A stretch of DNA of 46,656 nt, from positions 1 to 46,656 of the forward strand of contig JACRBR010000202.1 of NCBI GenBank assembly GCA_016213125.1. The letters are read 5' to 3'. A model generated the notes under the pieces. The model was not told the DNA's origin and made no database searches. It saw only the letters and a program-made list of their open reading frames with translations. Positions 1 to 8,353 of this stretch are shown piece by piece. Both the position numbers and the translations under genes were made by a program. How positions within the stretch are numbered: the stretch's first letter is position 1; the number at the start of each line of letters is the position of its first letter. Source of the DNA: Chloroflexota bacterium (lineage in GTDB: Bacteria > Chloroflexota > Dehalococcoidia > DSTF01 > JACRBR01).

Positions 1-1230
1 GCGTTCTTCGCGCTCTACGGCGGCGCTGTCGCCGACCGCGTTCCCAAGCGCGTTGCGCTCGCCCTCGCCTACAACGTCCAGGCCGTGCTCTGCATCTTCG
101 TTCCCATCTTCTTCGGCACCGATCTCTCCTCGGTGCTCTTCCTCATCTTCGCCGTAAACCTCCTCGGCCAGCTCTCCGGCCCCAGCGAGTCCGCAGTCCT
201 CCCCCTCGTCGCCACCGAACAGCAGCTCGCGTCGGCCGCGTCGCTTGTCAGCCTCTCCTCGAACATAGGCACCGCCTTCGGCACGGCCGTCCTCGCACCC
301 ATTCTCGTGCGCGTGTTCAACGAGCAGGCCGTCTTCACCGTCTCCGGCCTCATGCTCTTCCTCGCCGCCAGCCGCGTCTTCGACCTCCCGACGGGCGAAC
401 CGGAGCACAAGCTCGATCTTCGCCGCAGACCACAGGTCAACGTCCGCGCCACCGTCCGCTGGATCGCGCACGAGCGCGCCGTCGCCACCATGATCTTCGT
501 CGCCGTCCTCGCCGGCACCGCCAGCATCGTCGTCCAGACGCTTGGCCCCCGCTACGTCCAGAGCGTCCTCGGCGTCGATCCCGCCGATGCGGTGTACGTC
601 TTCGCCCCCACCACGCTGGGCCTGCTGGCCGCGCTGTTCATCACGCCCGCTCTTGTGCGCATGTTCGGCGAACGCCCCGTCGCCCTCGCCGGATTCGCCG
701 TCATCACCGCCGTGCTCTTCGCGCTGGGCATGGTCGAACAGGTCGCCGATCTCGTGAACCCCATCAACCCGCTGCGCATCACGAGCACGTTTGGCGTCGA
801 TATCAGCCGCGATCTCGCCGCCGCCGGTTTCCTATCGATCCTGCTCGGCTTTGGCCTCGCCCTCACGCAGATCTCCGTGCAGACCTACATCAACCGCCGC
901 GTGCCGCTGCGATTCCAGGGCCGCACCTTCGCCCTGCAGAGCATGCTCAAGAACGGCGCCACGATCGTGCCCTTGCTCACGCTTGGCGCGGCCGCCACCG
1001 TCGTTGGCGTGCGGCCCGTGCTGATACTGTCGCCGTTTGCGTTGCTCGTCAGCGCCGTCTTGCTTGTCCGCCTCAGTTACAGCTTCCGCGGCGAGGCCGC
1101 GCCCGGCCGGCTCGACGTCTTGTCGTCCTACTGGGAAGAGTCAGGCGAGCCGATCTCCGACTTGGACGACCCTGGCCCCCGGCCGCCGCGCACGGAACAC
1201 CGTCACTATCGCGAACATCACCGCACATAG
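1..1230 (+). CDS. MFS transporter, 5' end outside window
   Basis: The reading frame is open from base 1, so the N-terminus lies outside the window; 409 codons are visible. This is a major facilitator superfamily permease of the MFS_3/EntS-like kind, an inner-membrane exporter of small molecules. The loop 2-3 signature is seen at visible residues 7-17 (GGAVADRVPKR). Many hydrophobic segments follow, and a hydrophilic Asp/Pro/Arg-rich tail ends the protein. The last 90 bp overlap the 3' end of the oppositely oriented MFS gene. Substrate cannot be told from sequence. Family assignment is firm, specific role unknown. Confidence 0.85.
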   Translation, partial: AFFALYGGAVADRVPKRVALALAYNVQAVLCIFVPIFFGTDLSSVLFLIFAVNLLGQLSGPSESAVLPLVATEQQLASAASLVSLSSNIGTAFGTAVLAPILVRVFNEQAVFTVSGLMLFLAASRVFDLPTGEPEHKLDLRRRPQVNVRATVRWIAHERAVATMIFVAVLAGTASIVVQTLGPRYVQSVLGVDPADAVYVFAPTTLGLLAALFITPALVRMFGERPVALAGFAVITAVLFALGMVEQVADLVNPINPLRITSTFGVDISRDLAAAGFLSILLGFGLALTQISVQTYINRRVPLRFQGRTFALQSMLKNGATIVPLLTLGAAATVVGVRPVLILSPFALLVSAVLLVRLSYSFRGEAAPGRLDVLSSYWEESGEPISDLDDPGPRPPRTEHRHYREHHRT

Positions 1231-2274
1231 GACCGCCGTCACCCCGACTCCCTGGGTCGCACCGGCGCCCACCAGCACGCGTCCCTGCAGCCACGGGATC
1301 GCGATGCCTCCCGCGTTCCCCAGCGTCACCGTCGGCCAGATCGGCCCGAAGAAGAACCCCGCCCCGAACGCCGCCGCCGCGGCAAGCGCGATGTTCCCCG
1401 AAGAGAACGTCAGCACCAGTGACGCGATCCCTCCGCCCGCGCACGCCCCCGCAAGCAGCAGCGATGGCTCCCGCCCGTCCCGGAAGTACCACGCGGTCAC
1501 GAACCGCCCCGCCGCGAGCGCGCCCCAGTACCCCGCCGCGATCAGCGCCGCCCCGAACACGCCCGCGTCCGCCGTGTCCCGCGCGAACGTCGAGACCCAC
1601 GTCCCCAGCCCGAACTCCGCCCCCACGTACAGGAACAGGACTCCGCCCATGACCCACGCCGTCGCCGATGATGGAGGCTTGAACTCCTCGTCCGGCGCCG
1701 CGAACGCCCGGTGCGCGCTGACGTCCGCCAGGATCATCAGCGCCAGCGCCGCCAACAGCAGCCCGCAGATCCCCGCGTACACGATCTCGCGGTCGCCCGT
1801 CGTCGAGAGCACCGCCCCCGCCCACACGGGCCCCGCGATCGCCCCCAGCGCGAAGAAGATGTTCAGCTTGTTCAGCGCGCTCGGCACGTCGTCCGATGTC
1901 GCTGGTATGAGGATGTGCGTCCCCGCCACCACGAACCCGTCGCCGATCCCGATGATCAGCCCGGACGCCAGCACCAGCGGCCACGTCGGCGCAAACCCAA
2001 GCGCCAGCGTTCCCATCAGTTGCGCACCGAGGCCCACCGCGCACAACACCCGCGTGTCTCGCCCGTGCAGTGCGAACGCCACCAGCGCCGAAGAACCGAT
2101 CGACCCGATAAAGAACGCCGTCATCAGCAGCCCCGCCGTGTCCAGCGCGATGTCGACGTCCCCCGCCAAGAACGGCAACACCGGCCCGATCGTCGCCGCC
2201 GATACCCCCAAACAGAAGATCGCCACAAACGCCGCGATGTGGAGGAGCCGATAGCCCGGGTCGTCGTTTGTCAC
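1141..2274 (-). CDS. MFS transporter (second, convergent)
   Basis: A 377-residue, strongly hydrophobic protein with about 12 membrane segments and small-residue-rich helices typical of the major facilitator superfamily. It begins directly with a membrane segment (LLHIAAFVAIFCLGVSAATI) and has a hydrophilic central loop near residues 190-205 separating two halves. The conserved pattern GIGDGFVVAGTH in the first half recalls FucP/sugar-type MFS carriers, but the substrate is unknown. The start is a GTG with no good ribosome site, so the exact N-terminus is uncertain. It is convergent with and overlaps the preceding MFS gene by 90 bp; its C-terminal residues are antisense to the other's hydrophilic tail. 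Confidence 0.8.
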   Translation of the reverse strand: MTNDDPGYRLLHIAAFVAIFCLGVSAATIGPVLPFLAGDVDIALDTAGLLMTAFFIGSIGSSALVAFALHGRDTRVLCAVGLGAQLMGTLALGFAPTWPLVLASGLIIGIGDGFVVAGTHILIPATSDDVPSALNKLNIFFALGAIAGPVWAGAVLSTTGDREIVYAGICGLLLAALALMILADVSAHRAFAAPDEEFKPPSSATAWVMGGVLFLYVGAEFGLGTWVSTFARDTADAGVFGAALIAAGYWGALAAGRFVTAWYFRDGREPSLLLAGACAGGGIASLVLTFSSGNIALAAAAAFGAGFFFGPIWPTVTLGNAGGIAIPWLQGRVLVGAGATQGVGVTAVLCAVMFAIVTVFRARRPGARVVQVGDRLA

Positions 2275-2469
2275 TGGTGGCAGCCTATGTCTTCCCGATC
2301 CCAGGCTCTAGCCTCCCCGCCCCAGGTCGGCCGCTGGATCCTTACCGAAATGGGGCTCTATGGCAGATGACGGAGCTTCCGTGCGGTGCTCTAATCGACC
2401 AACATCGCCGAATACCCACCTGTCCCCGGCTAGAAACAACCGAGTGTGCATTCTTGAAAAGGGGGAGAC

Positions 2470-5031
2470 GTGTCCAGATTCCTTCTTGCATCCATCTTGG
2501 TCATGGCGACCCTCTTCGTGGTAGGTGCGCGTGACATGCGCAGCGCTTCGGCGGCTCCCCTCCAGTGCTTCGATGGAGAAACCACCCTGGCCGTGGACGC
2601 GTCCGGGGGTGCGACTTCGATTTCACTCGTCTCTGCCCCATCGTGGTGCTTCCCGCCCGGTGGCGGCACGCTAACCATCAACGGCGACACCTACACCTAT
2701 ACGGTGATCGCCGCCAACGTCGCGAGTGGGCTCGTGCCTGCGCTGCCGACGGGCTACGCCGCGGGCGCTCTCGTGCGCGGCCCGCTCAACATCGAGGTGC
2801 TGCAATGCCTCGGTGGTGCGCCGCCCACAGGGCCTGTGAACCCTACCGGGCCGTTCCTCTGCGGCATAAGCTCGTCTGAGACGTCCGCGCCCGTCGATAC
2901 CGTGGTCGCGGCCTATGACTTGACCATACTTCCCGCTGGCAATCGCTATTCGTCTCTGCCCCTGACGTTCACACCAAGTGGCGCCGGCGAGTGGCAGGAG
3001 GTGGTCCCGGCGTGTGGCGGTGTCTCTGCATTCAATGAATGCTTGGGAGGCAGCATCGCAGGCGACTACACGATGGTGGTGGATTCCTTTTGTACCGTTG
3101 GCGCGGATGATGTCTTTAGTGCCCCCGGCTCGAATGGTGGGGACCCGGCTCTGGAATGGCCGAAGGTCGATCCGGACGGCCTCGGCCCTATGACTGGGTG
3201 GAACAGCCACATGCTCGTGCGAACCGCCGCGTCCGCATCCCGCGGGGGTGGTGGCCTGCCCGTCGGTGGCGACAACGTATACGTGCCTGAGGTAGCCCCT
3301 CAGCCGTTGTTGGCACCCGACCCGTTCACCTTTGCTTCCCTCGATACAGTGATACTCGTTCAAATCTTCCTTGGCGGCACCGCCCCGTTCCCGCTCCCGG
3401 AGCCTATCCGTCTCCAGCAGGCGGCCTACGAATCGCCATACAAGCCGGGCCTTCTTGTCGCTGCCACGATTCTCGGCGACGATCCCAATCCCGGTACCGA
3501 TGAGCTGCTCTGTTTCGACCCGAATAGCACCCTCTCAGGCCCGCAGCATTCCTTACTGACGCGTACGGTCATCAAGACGCCAGCAACACCCGGGCTCTAC
3601 CCTCGATGGATGCTCCTCACGTCCAACCCGGACATGGGCGATGCCTCAGTAGGGCGATTCCTCGACGCCACCTGTACCAATGTTGGTGCATTCGCCGGCG
3701 CGGACTCCGATAACGACTGCCTGCCCGACGCGGATGAACCCATGCTGGCGTGCATCCTCGACTCTGACTGCGACAACGATCTCCTGCCCGACGGCGTGGA
3801 GAAGTTCAACCGCTCCTGTATCATCAACGCCGACGTTGACCTGGATGGCGCGACCGACTTCGATGAGATGTACAGCTTCACGCGCCCCGGCAATGGCCCC
3901 GACGGCTGCACGGCCAGCACGGCGTGCTCCGTGAGATATCCGACGCTGGATATCGATCCTGTGACACCCGGCGTCCAGAGCAGCCCCTTCACCGACACGA
4001 ACGATACCGACTGCGACGGCTCGAAGGACCCGCAGGATACAGGCGCCGGCTTTCCAGCGGATGCGACCGACGACGACAACTGCCCGTCGGTCTTCAACCC
4101 CCAACAGGAGAACGAAGACGCAAAGCCCGAGTATCACGGAGCGGGACCGGGCACTGGCGACAACACCAACCCCGATCAGGACTGGAAGGGCGATGCCTGT
4201 GATATGGACATGGACAACGATGGCCTGTTGAACTTTCAGGAGGCCAGGCTCCGCATCATTCCGTGGACCGGATTTAACGGTGTGTGTAGTTTCTCATCCG
4301 TCGGCGTCTTGACGCCCCTGGACCCCCTCGATGGTGACACCGACAACGATCTCATTCTCGACGGTGCGGAGTGCCGCCTCGGCAGCCGGCCCGATATGGC
4401 CCTAACGGCAGTGGCGACTTGCGTCCGGGTGCCAGTTATTGACCCCGATGGTTGCGCCCAGCCGAGATTGACGGCTACCAACGACGCCGACGGCGACGGC
4501 CTGTTCAGATTCTCTTCGTTCGACCACCCGCAGGTGGAGAACTTCTTCCGCACCCAGTCCGTCTGCTGCTTGCCGGGCGGCGGACTCATCATGGACATCG
4601 ATGGCGATGGCCTCATTGGAGTCGCGGACAAGGACTCCGATCGCGACACATTGGGGCTCGCGATGACTGGCGTGGTCCTCCAGGATGGTGTGGAAGTTAA
4701 GTTCTACGGTACGCGCCCCGGTGCCATCGACACGGACGGCGATGGCTGTCTCGATGCCGAGGAGGTTTTGGATACCAGCGGGGACCGCAAGGTCACTGCC
4801 GGCGACCAACTCGGATTCATAATCAGGAAGAACATGGCACCTGCCTTTGGCAAGCTTGACCCCGACAACGACGGCGACATCGATAATCCCGACCTCATCA
4901 ACTACGACGCCAACAAGAACAGGTCGCTCGACGCTGGTGACCAGCTCATGATGGCCGCTGTAATTGCGGCCCCGGGCGCCTGTCCGACCTCGCAGCAAGC
5001 CAGCAAGGTGCTGAACGGCTCCGTCTGGTAG
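2470..5031 (+). CDS. secreted Asp-rich TSP3/EF-hand-like repeat protein
   Basis: 853 residues starting at a GTG preceded by a G-rich Shine-Dalgarno (GGGGGAG, short spacing). Residues 1-29 form a signal peptide ending near SASA-AP, so the protein is exported. Residues 30-405 are a beta-rich region with scattered cysteines and no family I recognise. From about 412 on it carries calcium-binding-type acidic repeats: DSDNDCLPDADEP (412), DATDDDNCPSVFNPQQENED (531, a thrombospondin type 3 signature), DTDGDGCLDAEE (754), DNDGDIDNPD (799), and an EF-hand/dockerin-like loop at 813-824 (DANKNRSLDAGD). Likely a calcium-stabilised cell-surface or extracellular protein. No sorting signal or C-terminal membrane anchor is seen. 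An in-frame ATG at 2503 would cut the signal peptide and is less likely. Confidence 0.8.
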   Translation: MSRFLLASILVMATLFVVGARDMRSASAAPLQCFDGETTLAVDASGGATSISLVSAPSWCFPPGGGTLTINGDTYTYTVIAANVASGLVPALPTGYAAGALVRGPLNIEVLQCLGGAPPTGPVNPTGPFLCGISSSETSAPVDTVVAAYDLTILPAGNRYSSLPLTFTPSGAGEWQEVVPACGGVSAFNECLGGSIAGDYTMVVDSFCTVGADDVFSAPGSNGGDPALEWPKVDPDGLGPMTGWNSHMLVRTAASASRGGGGLPVGGDNVYVPEVAPQPLLAPDPFTFASLDTVILVQIFLGGTAPFPLPEPIRLQQAAYESPYKPGLLVAATILGDDPNPGTDELLCFDPNSTLSGPQHSLLTRTVIKTPATPGLYPRWMLLTSNPDMGDASVGRFLDATCTNVGAFAGADSDNDCLPDADEPMLACILDSDCDNDLLPDGVEKFNRSCIINADVDLDGATDFDEMYSFTRPGNGPDGCTASTACSVRYPTLDIDPVTPGVQSSPFTDTNDTDCDGSKDPQDTGAGFPADATDDDNCPSVFNPQQENEDAKPEYHGAGPGTGDNTNPDQDWKGDACDMDMDNDGLLNFQEARLRIIPWTGFNGVCSFSSVGVLTPLDPLDGDTDNDLILDGAECRLGSRPDMALTAVATCVRVPVIDPDGCAQPRLTATNDADGDGLFRFSSFDHPQVENFFRTQSVCCLPGGGLIMDIDGDGLIGVADKDSDRDTLGLAMTGVVLQDGVEVKFYGTRPGAIDTDGDGCLDAEEVLDTSGDRKVTAGDQLGFIIRKNMAPAFGKLDPDNDGDIDNPDLINYDANKNRSLDAGDQLMMAAVIAAPGACPTSQQASKVLNGSVW

Positions 5032-5056
5032 CGGGCGTTACGGTGTGGACCAGCAG

Positions 5057-5088
5057 AAAAAGAGGAGGCCCAGTGATGAGCCTCCTCC
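5057..5088 (-). terminator. rho-independent terminator of acyl-CoA dehydrogenase gene
   Basis: A perfect 8-bp stem (GAGGAGGC at 5062-5069 with GCCTCCTC at 5080-5087, 10-nt loop) is followed on the minus strand by five Ts (5061-5057). It lies 36 bp beyond the acyl-CoA dehydrogenase stop. On the plus strand the hairpin could also help end the upstream secreted-protein transcript, but there is no T-run on that side. Confidence 0.8.
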
Positions 5089-5123
5089 TAATCTCCGCTG
5101 ATCCCGCGTCTTCTGGTTACAAC

Positions 5124-6350
5124 CTAAATCAGATCCCCGCCGCAGGCCGGCGCCGTCGTCCCGTGCTCCTTGTACGCCTTCAGCAGGTTCCGCCCCACCG
5201 TCCACCGGTGTACCTCGTCCGGCCCGTCGACCAGCCGCTGCGACCGGATGCTCGTGTACCACCGCGCCAGCGGCGTGTCCTGGCTGTAGCCCAGCGCGCC
5301 GTGTAGCTGGATCGCCGTGTCCACCACCTTGTGGACCATGTTCGCCAGGTACACCTTCGCGATCGAGTTCTCCTGCCGCAGGTCCATCCCTTTCTCCGCC
5401 TTGTACGCGATGTGCAGCAGCATCAGCCGCGCGATGTACAGCTCGCTCGCGCAGTCCGCCAGCATCCACTGCACGCCCTGGCGCTCCGCCAGCGGCTTGC
5501 CGAACGTCGAGCGCTCCAGTACGCGTTTTGTCGCCATGTCCAGCGCCCGCTGGGCCATCGCGATGTTGTGCATGCCGTGACGCAGCCGCCCGTACGCCAG
5601 CCGGTGCTGACCCATGTTGAACCCCTGGCCCTCGCCGCCGACGATGTTCTCGTGCGGCACCACCAGGTCCTTGATGATGATCTCGGCGTGCCCGGCGCCC
5701 ATCATCTCGCCCAGCTCGCTCTCCGGGTTCATCGTCTTCACGTTGCGCTGGATCTGGTAGCCGGGGTTCGGCAGCTCGACGAGGAACGTGCTGAACTGCT
5801 GGTGGCGTGGCGCGTCCGGGTTCGTCTTCGCCATCACCATCGCGATGTCCGCCGCCGTCGCCCCGCTGCTGAACCACTTCTCGCCGTTCAGCACCCAATG
5901 GTCGCCGTCGCGCACGGCGCGCGTCTGCATGCCGGTCGCGTCCGCCCCCGCAGCCTTCTCCGTCATCGAGTAGCAGATGCGCTTCTCGCCGTTCAGCAGC
6001 GGCTTCAGGAACTTCTCCTTCTGGAAGTCGGTGCCGTAGGTCAGGAGCGTCAGCATGGTCGCGTCGTCCGGGCCCTGCGTGTTCATCGCCAGCGCGCCCA
6101 GGTGGCTCTCGCCCAGCTCCATCTGCACCAGCGCGTTCGCCAGCGGCCACAGCCCCATCCCGCCGTGCTCCTTCGGGATGAACGGGCACCACAGCCCCTG
6201 CGCCCGTGCCTTCGCCCGCAGCTCCCCCAGCACCTCCTTGTACGGCCGCCGCTCCAGCTCCTTCTCCGCCGGAATGCAGACCTCCTGCACAAACGCCCGC
6301 ACCCGCCCCCGCACCTCCTGCGCCTCCGCCGGAATCTCAAAGTCGATCAT
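5124..6350 (-). CDS. acyl-CoA dehydrogenase, ACAD10/11 type
   Basis: 408 residues, a usual length for a flavin (FAD) acyl-CoA dehydrogenase that desaturates acyl-CoA at C2-C3 and passes electrons to ETF. Seen in order: N-terminal helical domain (1-125), beta-domain FAD motif CYSMTEKAAGADATG (126-140) with WVLNGEKWFSSGA (152-164), and C-terminal helices. At 373-380 the sequence is LVDGPDEV, the signature of ACAD10/ACAD11-like enzymes, with Asp where many relatives have the catalytic Glu (YEG). The start ATG has a GAGGAG site 8-9 nt upstream. The next gene upstream on the same strand is an APH-like kinase, the partner domain fused to ACAD10/11 in animals. A clear terminator follows. Confidence 0.92.
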   Translation of the reverse strand: MIDFEIPAEAQEVRGRVRAFVQEVCIPAEKELERRPYKEVLGELRAKARAQGLWCPFIPKEHGGMGLWPLANALVQMELGESHLGALAMNTQGPDDATMLTLLTYGTDFQKEKFLKPLLNGEKRICYSMTEKAAGADATGMQTRAVRDGDHWVLNGEKWFSSGATAADIAMVMAKTNPDAPRHQQFSTFLVELPNPGYQIQRNVKTMNPESELGEMMGAGHAEIIIKDLVVPHENIVGGEGQGFNMGQHRLAYGRLRHGMHNIAMAQRALDMATKRVLERSTFGKPLAERQGVQWMLADCASELYIARLMLLHIAYKAEKGMDLRQENSIAKVYLANMVHKVVDTAIQLHGALGYSQDTPLARWYTSIRSQRLVDGPDEVHRWTVGRNLLKAYKEHGTTAPACGGDLI

Positions 6351-6426
6351 CGTCGTGCTCCTCTTCTCCTGTTCCGTACTGCCGTTTCAGTCATCTGACC
6401 TGTCTTTGCCTCGGAAGTTCCCGCTC

Positions 6427-6476
6427 GACACCCAGTACTGGCGGGACACCCAGTACTAGAGGGGCTTTAGCCCCTC
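6427..6476. repeat. short direct repeat followed by perfect hairpin
   Basis: The 13-mer GACACCCAGTACT occurs at 6427-6439 and 6445-6457 (18-bp period). It is followed directly by a perfect 8-bp stem, GAGGGGCT / AGCCCCTC, at 6459-6466 and 6469-6476 with a two-base loop. There is no T-run, so it looks more like a REP-type hairpin than a terminator. It lies between the kinase and dehydrogenase genes. Confidence 0.6.
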
Positions 6477-6534
6477 CGAATGCAGCGGCCGGCTCCCATC
6501 CTCATGTGTGCGAGGCGCAAGCCCCCCACGTACG

Positions 6535-6674
6535 ATCCTGAGCGAAGCGAAGGATCTTGTCGCGACCATCACCATCTCCCCATGCGACAGCGCCAAAGCG
6601 CGTTCGAGCTGTCATCCTGAGCGAAGCGAAGGATCTTGTCGCGACCATCACCATCTCCAGATGCGACAGCGCCA
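6535..6674. repeat. 79-bp-period direct repeat, REP-like
   Basis: A stretch of about 60 bp beginning ATCCTGAGCGAAGCGAAGGA occurs at 6535-6595 and again at 6614-6674, with two mismatches near the middle. Each copy holds a small inverted repeat (ATCCT...AGGAT around GAGCGAAGCGA). The sequence has the look of a dispersed intergenic repeat. The rest of the 385-bp gap (6351-6735) has no gene; its right end, 6704-6730, is a CTCTGTG-rich stretch just beyond the kinase stop. Confidence 0.7.
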
Positions 6675-6735
6675 CACCAACCTCACGCGCGATCCCCACC
6701 GCACCTCTGTGCCCTCTGTGTCTCTGTGGTGAATT

Positions 6736-7827
6736 TCAACCACCAGCCATCAGCGACTCAGCCCGCAAGAACAACCCCAGCGTCGTCGCGTGCAGCATGT
6801 CCCCCACCGCCCGCGGCGCCTTCCCCGCGTACGCCCGCGCGTTCGTCCCCTCCAGCACGATCCCCAGCTTGAAGCACGCCAGCACCCCGTACCAGTTGAT
6901 CGCCGAGAGATCGCGGTCCGACCGCTCCCCATACGCCGCCACCAGCTCCGCCGTCGTCGGCAGTCCGCCCGCTGCCGCCAGCCCCCCGCCCACCGCGCCC
7001 GCCGCAGGCCCGCCGCCGTCCTGGTTCGGCCATGTCGCCAGCAGCCATCCCAGGTCCAACAACGGGTCGCCGATCGTGCACATCTCCCAGTCCACGATCG
7101 CCACCAGTTCCGGCCCCGTGTGCGAGAACATCACGTTCGCCAGGTGGTAGTCCCCGTGGATGATCCCCGGGCGCGATGGCTCCGGCCGGTTCGCGTCCAG
7201 CCACGCCGCCACTGACTCCACGCCCGGGATCTCCGGCCCCGGGTACCCCTCAAACCTCGAGTACGACTCCAGCTCCGAGATCCAGCGCCCCACCTGGCGC
7301 TCAAGGAATCCCTCAGGCTGCCCAACGTCCCCCAGCCCCACCGCCACGTGGTCCACCGCCGCCAGCCGCGCCGCTGCGTCCGCCATCTGCAAGCCCATCG
7401 CGTGCCTGATCCCCGCGTCCGACGCGTGCAAGGCCGGCAGCCCGACGCTCGGGTTGAACCCGTTGACTGGCTCCATCAGGTAGAACACGGCGCCGCCCAT
7501 CACGGCCTCGTCCATGCACCCCGCGATGAACCCCGGATGCGGCACGTCCGTCCCCGCCAGCGCCTGCAGGAAGCGAGCCTCGCGCCGAAGCGCGTCGTTG
7601 CTCTTCGGCCGCAGGTGCGGCGGTCCGCGCCGCAGGACGTAGTCGCGCCCCCCGCGCCGGAACCGCAGCAGCACGTTCTGCGTCCCGCCCGCCAGCGTCT
7701 CCACACCCTCGAAGCCACCCTCCGGCAGCCCCCCAGCGGTCAGACCCTCGGCCGTCATCCAGCCGTCCAGCACGTCGAAGTCAATGACCTCACGTTCGAT
7801 GCCGAAGTTTGATCCGTCGCCGCTCAT
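6736..7827 (-). CDS. APH-family phosphotransferase (ACAD10/11 kinase-like)
   Basis: 363 residues with an aminoglycoside-phosphotransferase/choline-kinase fold. The catalytic loop HGDYHLAN is at 224-231 (Asp226) and the metal-binding VDWEMCTIGDPLLDLG at 245-260; an FKLGIVLEGTNAR motif near 319-331 is characteristic of the ACAD10/11 kinase branch. In that branch the kinase phosphorylates the 4-hydroxyl of 4-hydroxyacyl-CoA, and a dehydrogenase-fold partner then eliminates phosphate. The downstream dehydrogenase is a natural partner. I chose the ATG at 7827 because GGAG lies 7 nt upstream and homology starts there; an in-frame extension to 7959 reads as low-complexity sequence. The substrate is inferred, not shown. 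Confidence 0.88.
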   Translation of the reverse strand: MSGDGSNFGIEREVIDFDVLDGWMTAEGLTAGGLPEGGFEGVETLAGGTQNVLLRFRRGGRDYVLRRGPPHLRPKSNDALRREARFLQALAGTDVPHPGFIAGCMDEAVMGGAVFYLMEPVNGFNPSVGLPALHASDAGIRHAMGLQMADAAARLAAVDHVAVGLGDVGQPEGFLERQVGRWISELESYSRFEGYPGPEIPGVESVAAWLDANRPEPSRPGIIHGDYHLANVMFSHTGPELVAIVDWEMCTIGDPLLDLGWLLATWPNQDGGGPAAGAVGGGLAAAGGLPTTAELVAAYGERSDRDLSAINWYGVLACFKLGIVLEGTNARAYAGKAPRAVGDMLHATTLGLFLRAESLMAGG

Positions 7828-7956
7828 TGAATCGTCTCCAGCGCCTGGATCTCCGCGCAGGATTTGCGCGCACGGACCCGCGCCGACCGAGGATAGCTCA
7901 AAGCGGCCCGCGCGTCCGTGCGCCCGCGTCGGTCCGCCCGCCTCGGTACGCCGCAG

Positions 7957-7984
7957 CACTAATCACTAACCACTAACTACTAAG
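7957..7984. repeat. heptanucleotide tandem repeat
   Basis: Four consecutive 7-mers: CACTAAT, CACTAAC, CACTAAC, TACTAAG. They form an AT-rich island in otherwise GC-rich DNA, about 130 bp upstream of the kinase start. No gene is seen in 7828-8353, which holds this array and the 54-bp repeats. Confidence 0.75.
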
Positions 7985-8162
7985 AACCATCCTGACCGTA
8001 GCTGTCAGCAGTCCATGCCAAAGTGATCCAGCATCCTGGGACCTCCCGCGCCGTCTCCCCTACGCTCGCGCCATGCGCAACGCGAACAGCATCTTCTCCT
8101 CCGCCGCACACTCAGACGCCCGTCCGCTGGGCGCCCGTCTGTCCAGGAGGCCCTGGACCCGT

Positions 8163-8291
8163 CAATCAAACGCGAAGCTGAAACGTTTGATCGCCAGAAA
8201 TTCCTGTCAATCAATCCAATCAAACCCGAAGCTGAGATCGTTGATTGCCCGGCACCCCACCCAATCAAACCAATCAAACGCCCGAAGCTAC
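8163..8291. repeat. 54-bp-period tandem repeat with inverted-repeat core
   Basis: The core CAATCAAACGCGAAGCT starts at 8163, a one-base variant starts at 8217 and a two-base-longer variant at 8271, an exact 54-bp spacing. In copy 1 ATCAAACG (8165-8172) is complementary to CGTTTGAT (8184-8191); in copy 2 CAATCAA (8217-8223) pairs with TTGATTG (8241-8247). Copy 3 lacks the second arm. The array sits just beyond the 3' end of the glycosyltransferase gene and carries no convincing reading frame on either strand. Confidence 0.7.
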
Positions 8292-8353
8292 GCGCCTGCC
8301 CCCCGCGCTCCGTCGCAGATTCAGCCGCCGCGTTCAGAAAGACGAAAAATCGA

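Noticed and set aside
5331..6398. 355-codon plus-strand frame over the acyl-CoA dehydrogenase
   Set aside because: The minus-strand frame has every dehydrogenase motif; the plus-strand translation is only Arg/His/Gln/Leu-rich.
8163..8291. CRISPR array
   Set aside because: Only three degenerate units, spacers partly repeat the unit itself, and no cas genes are present.
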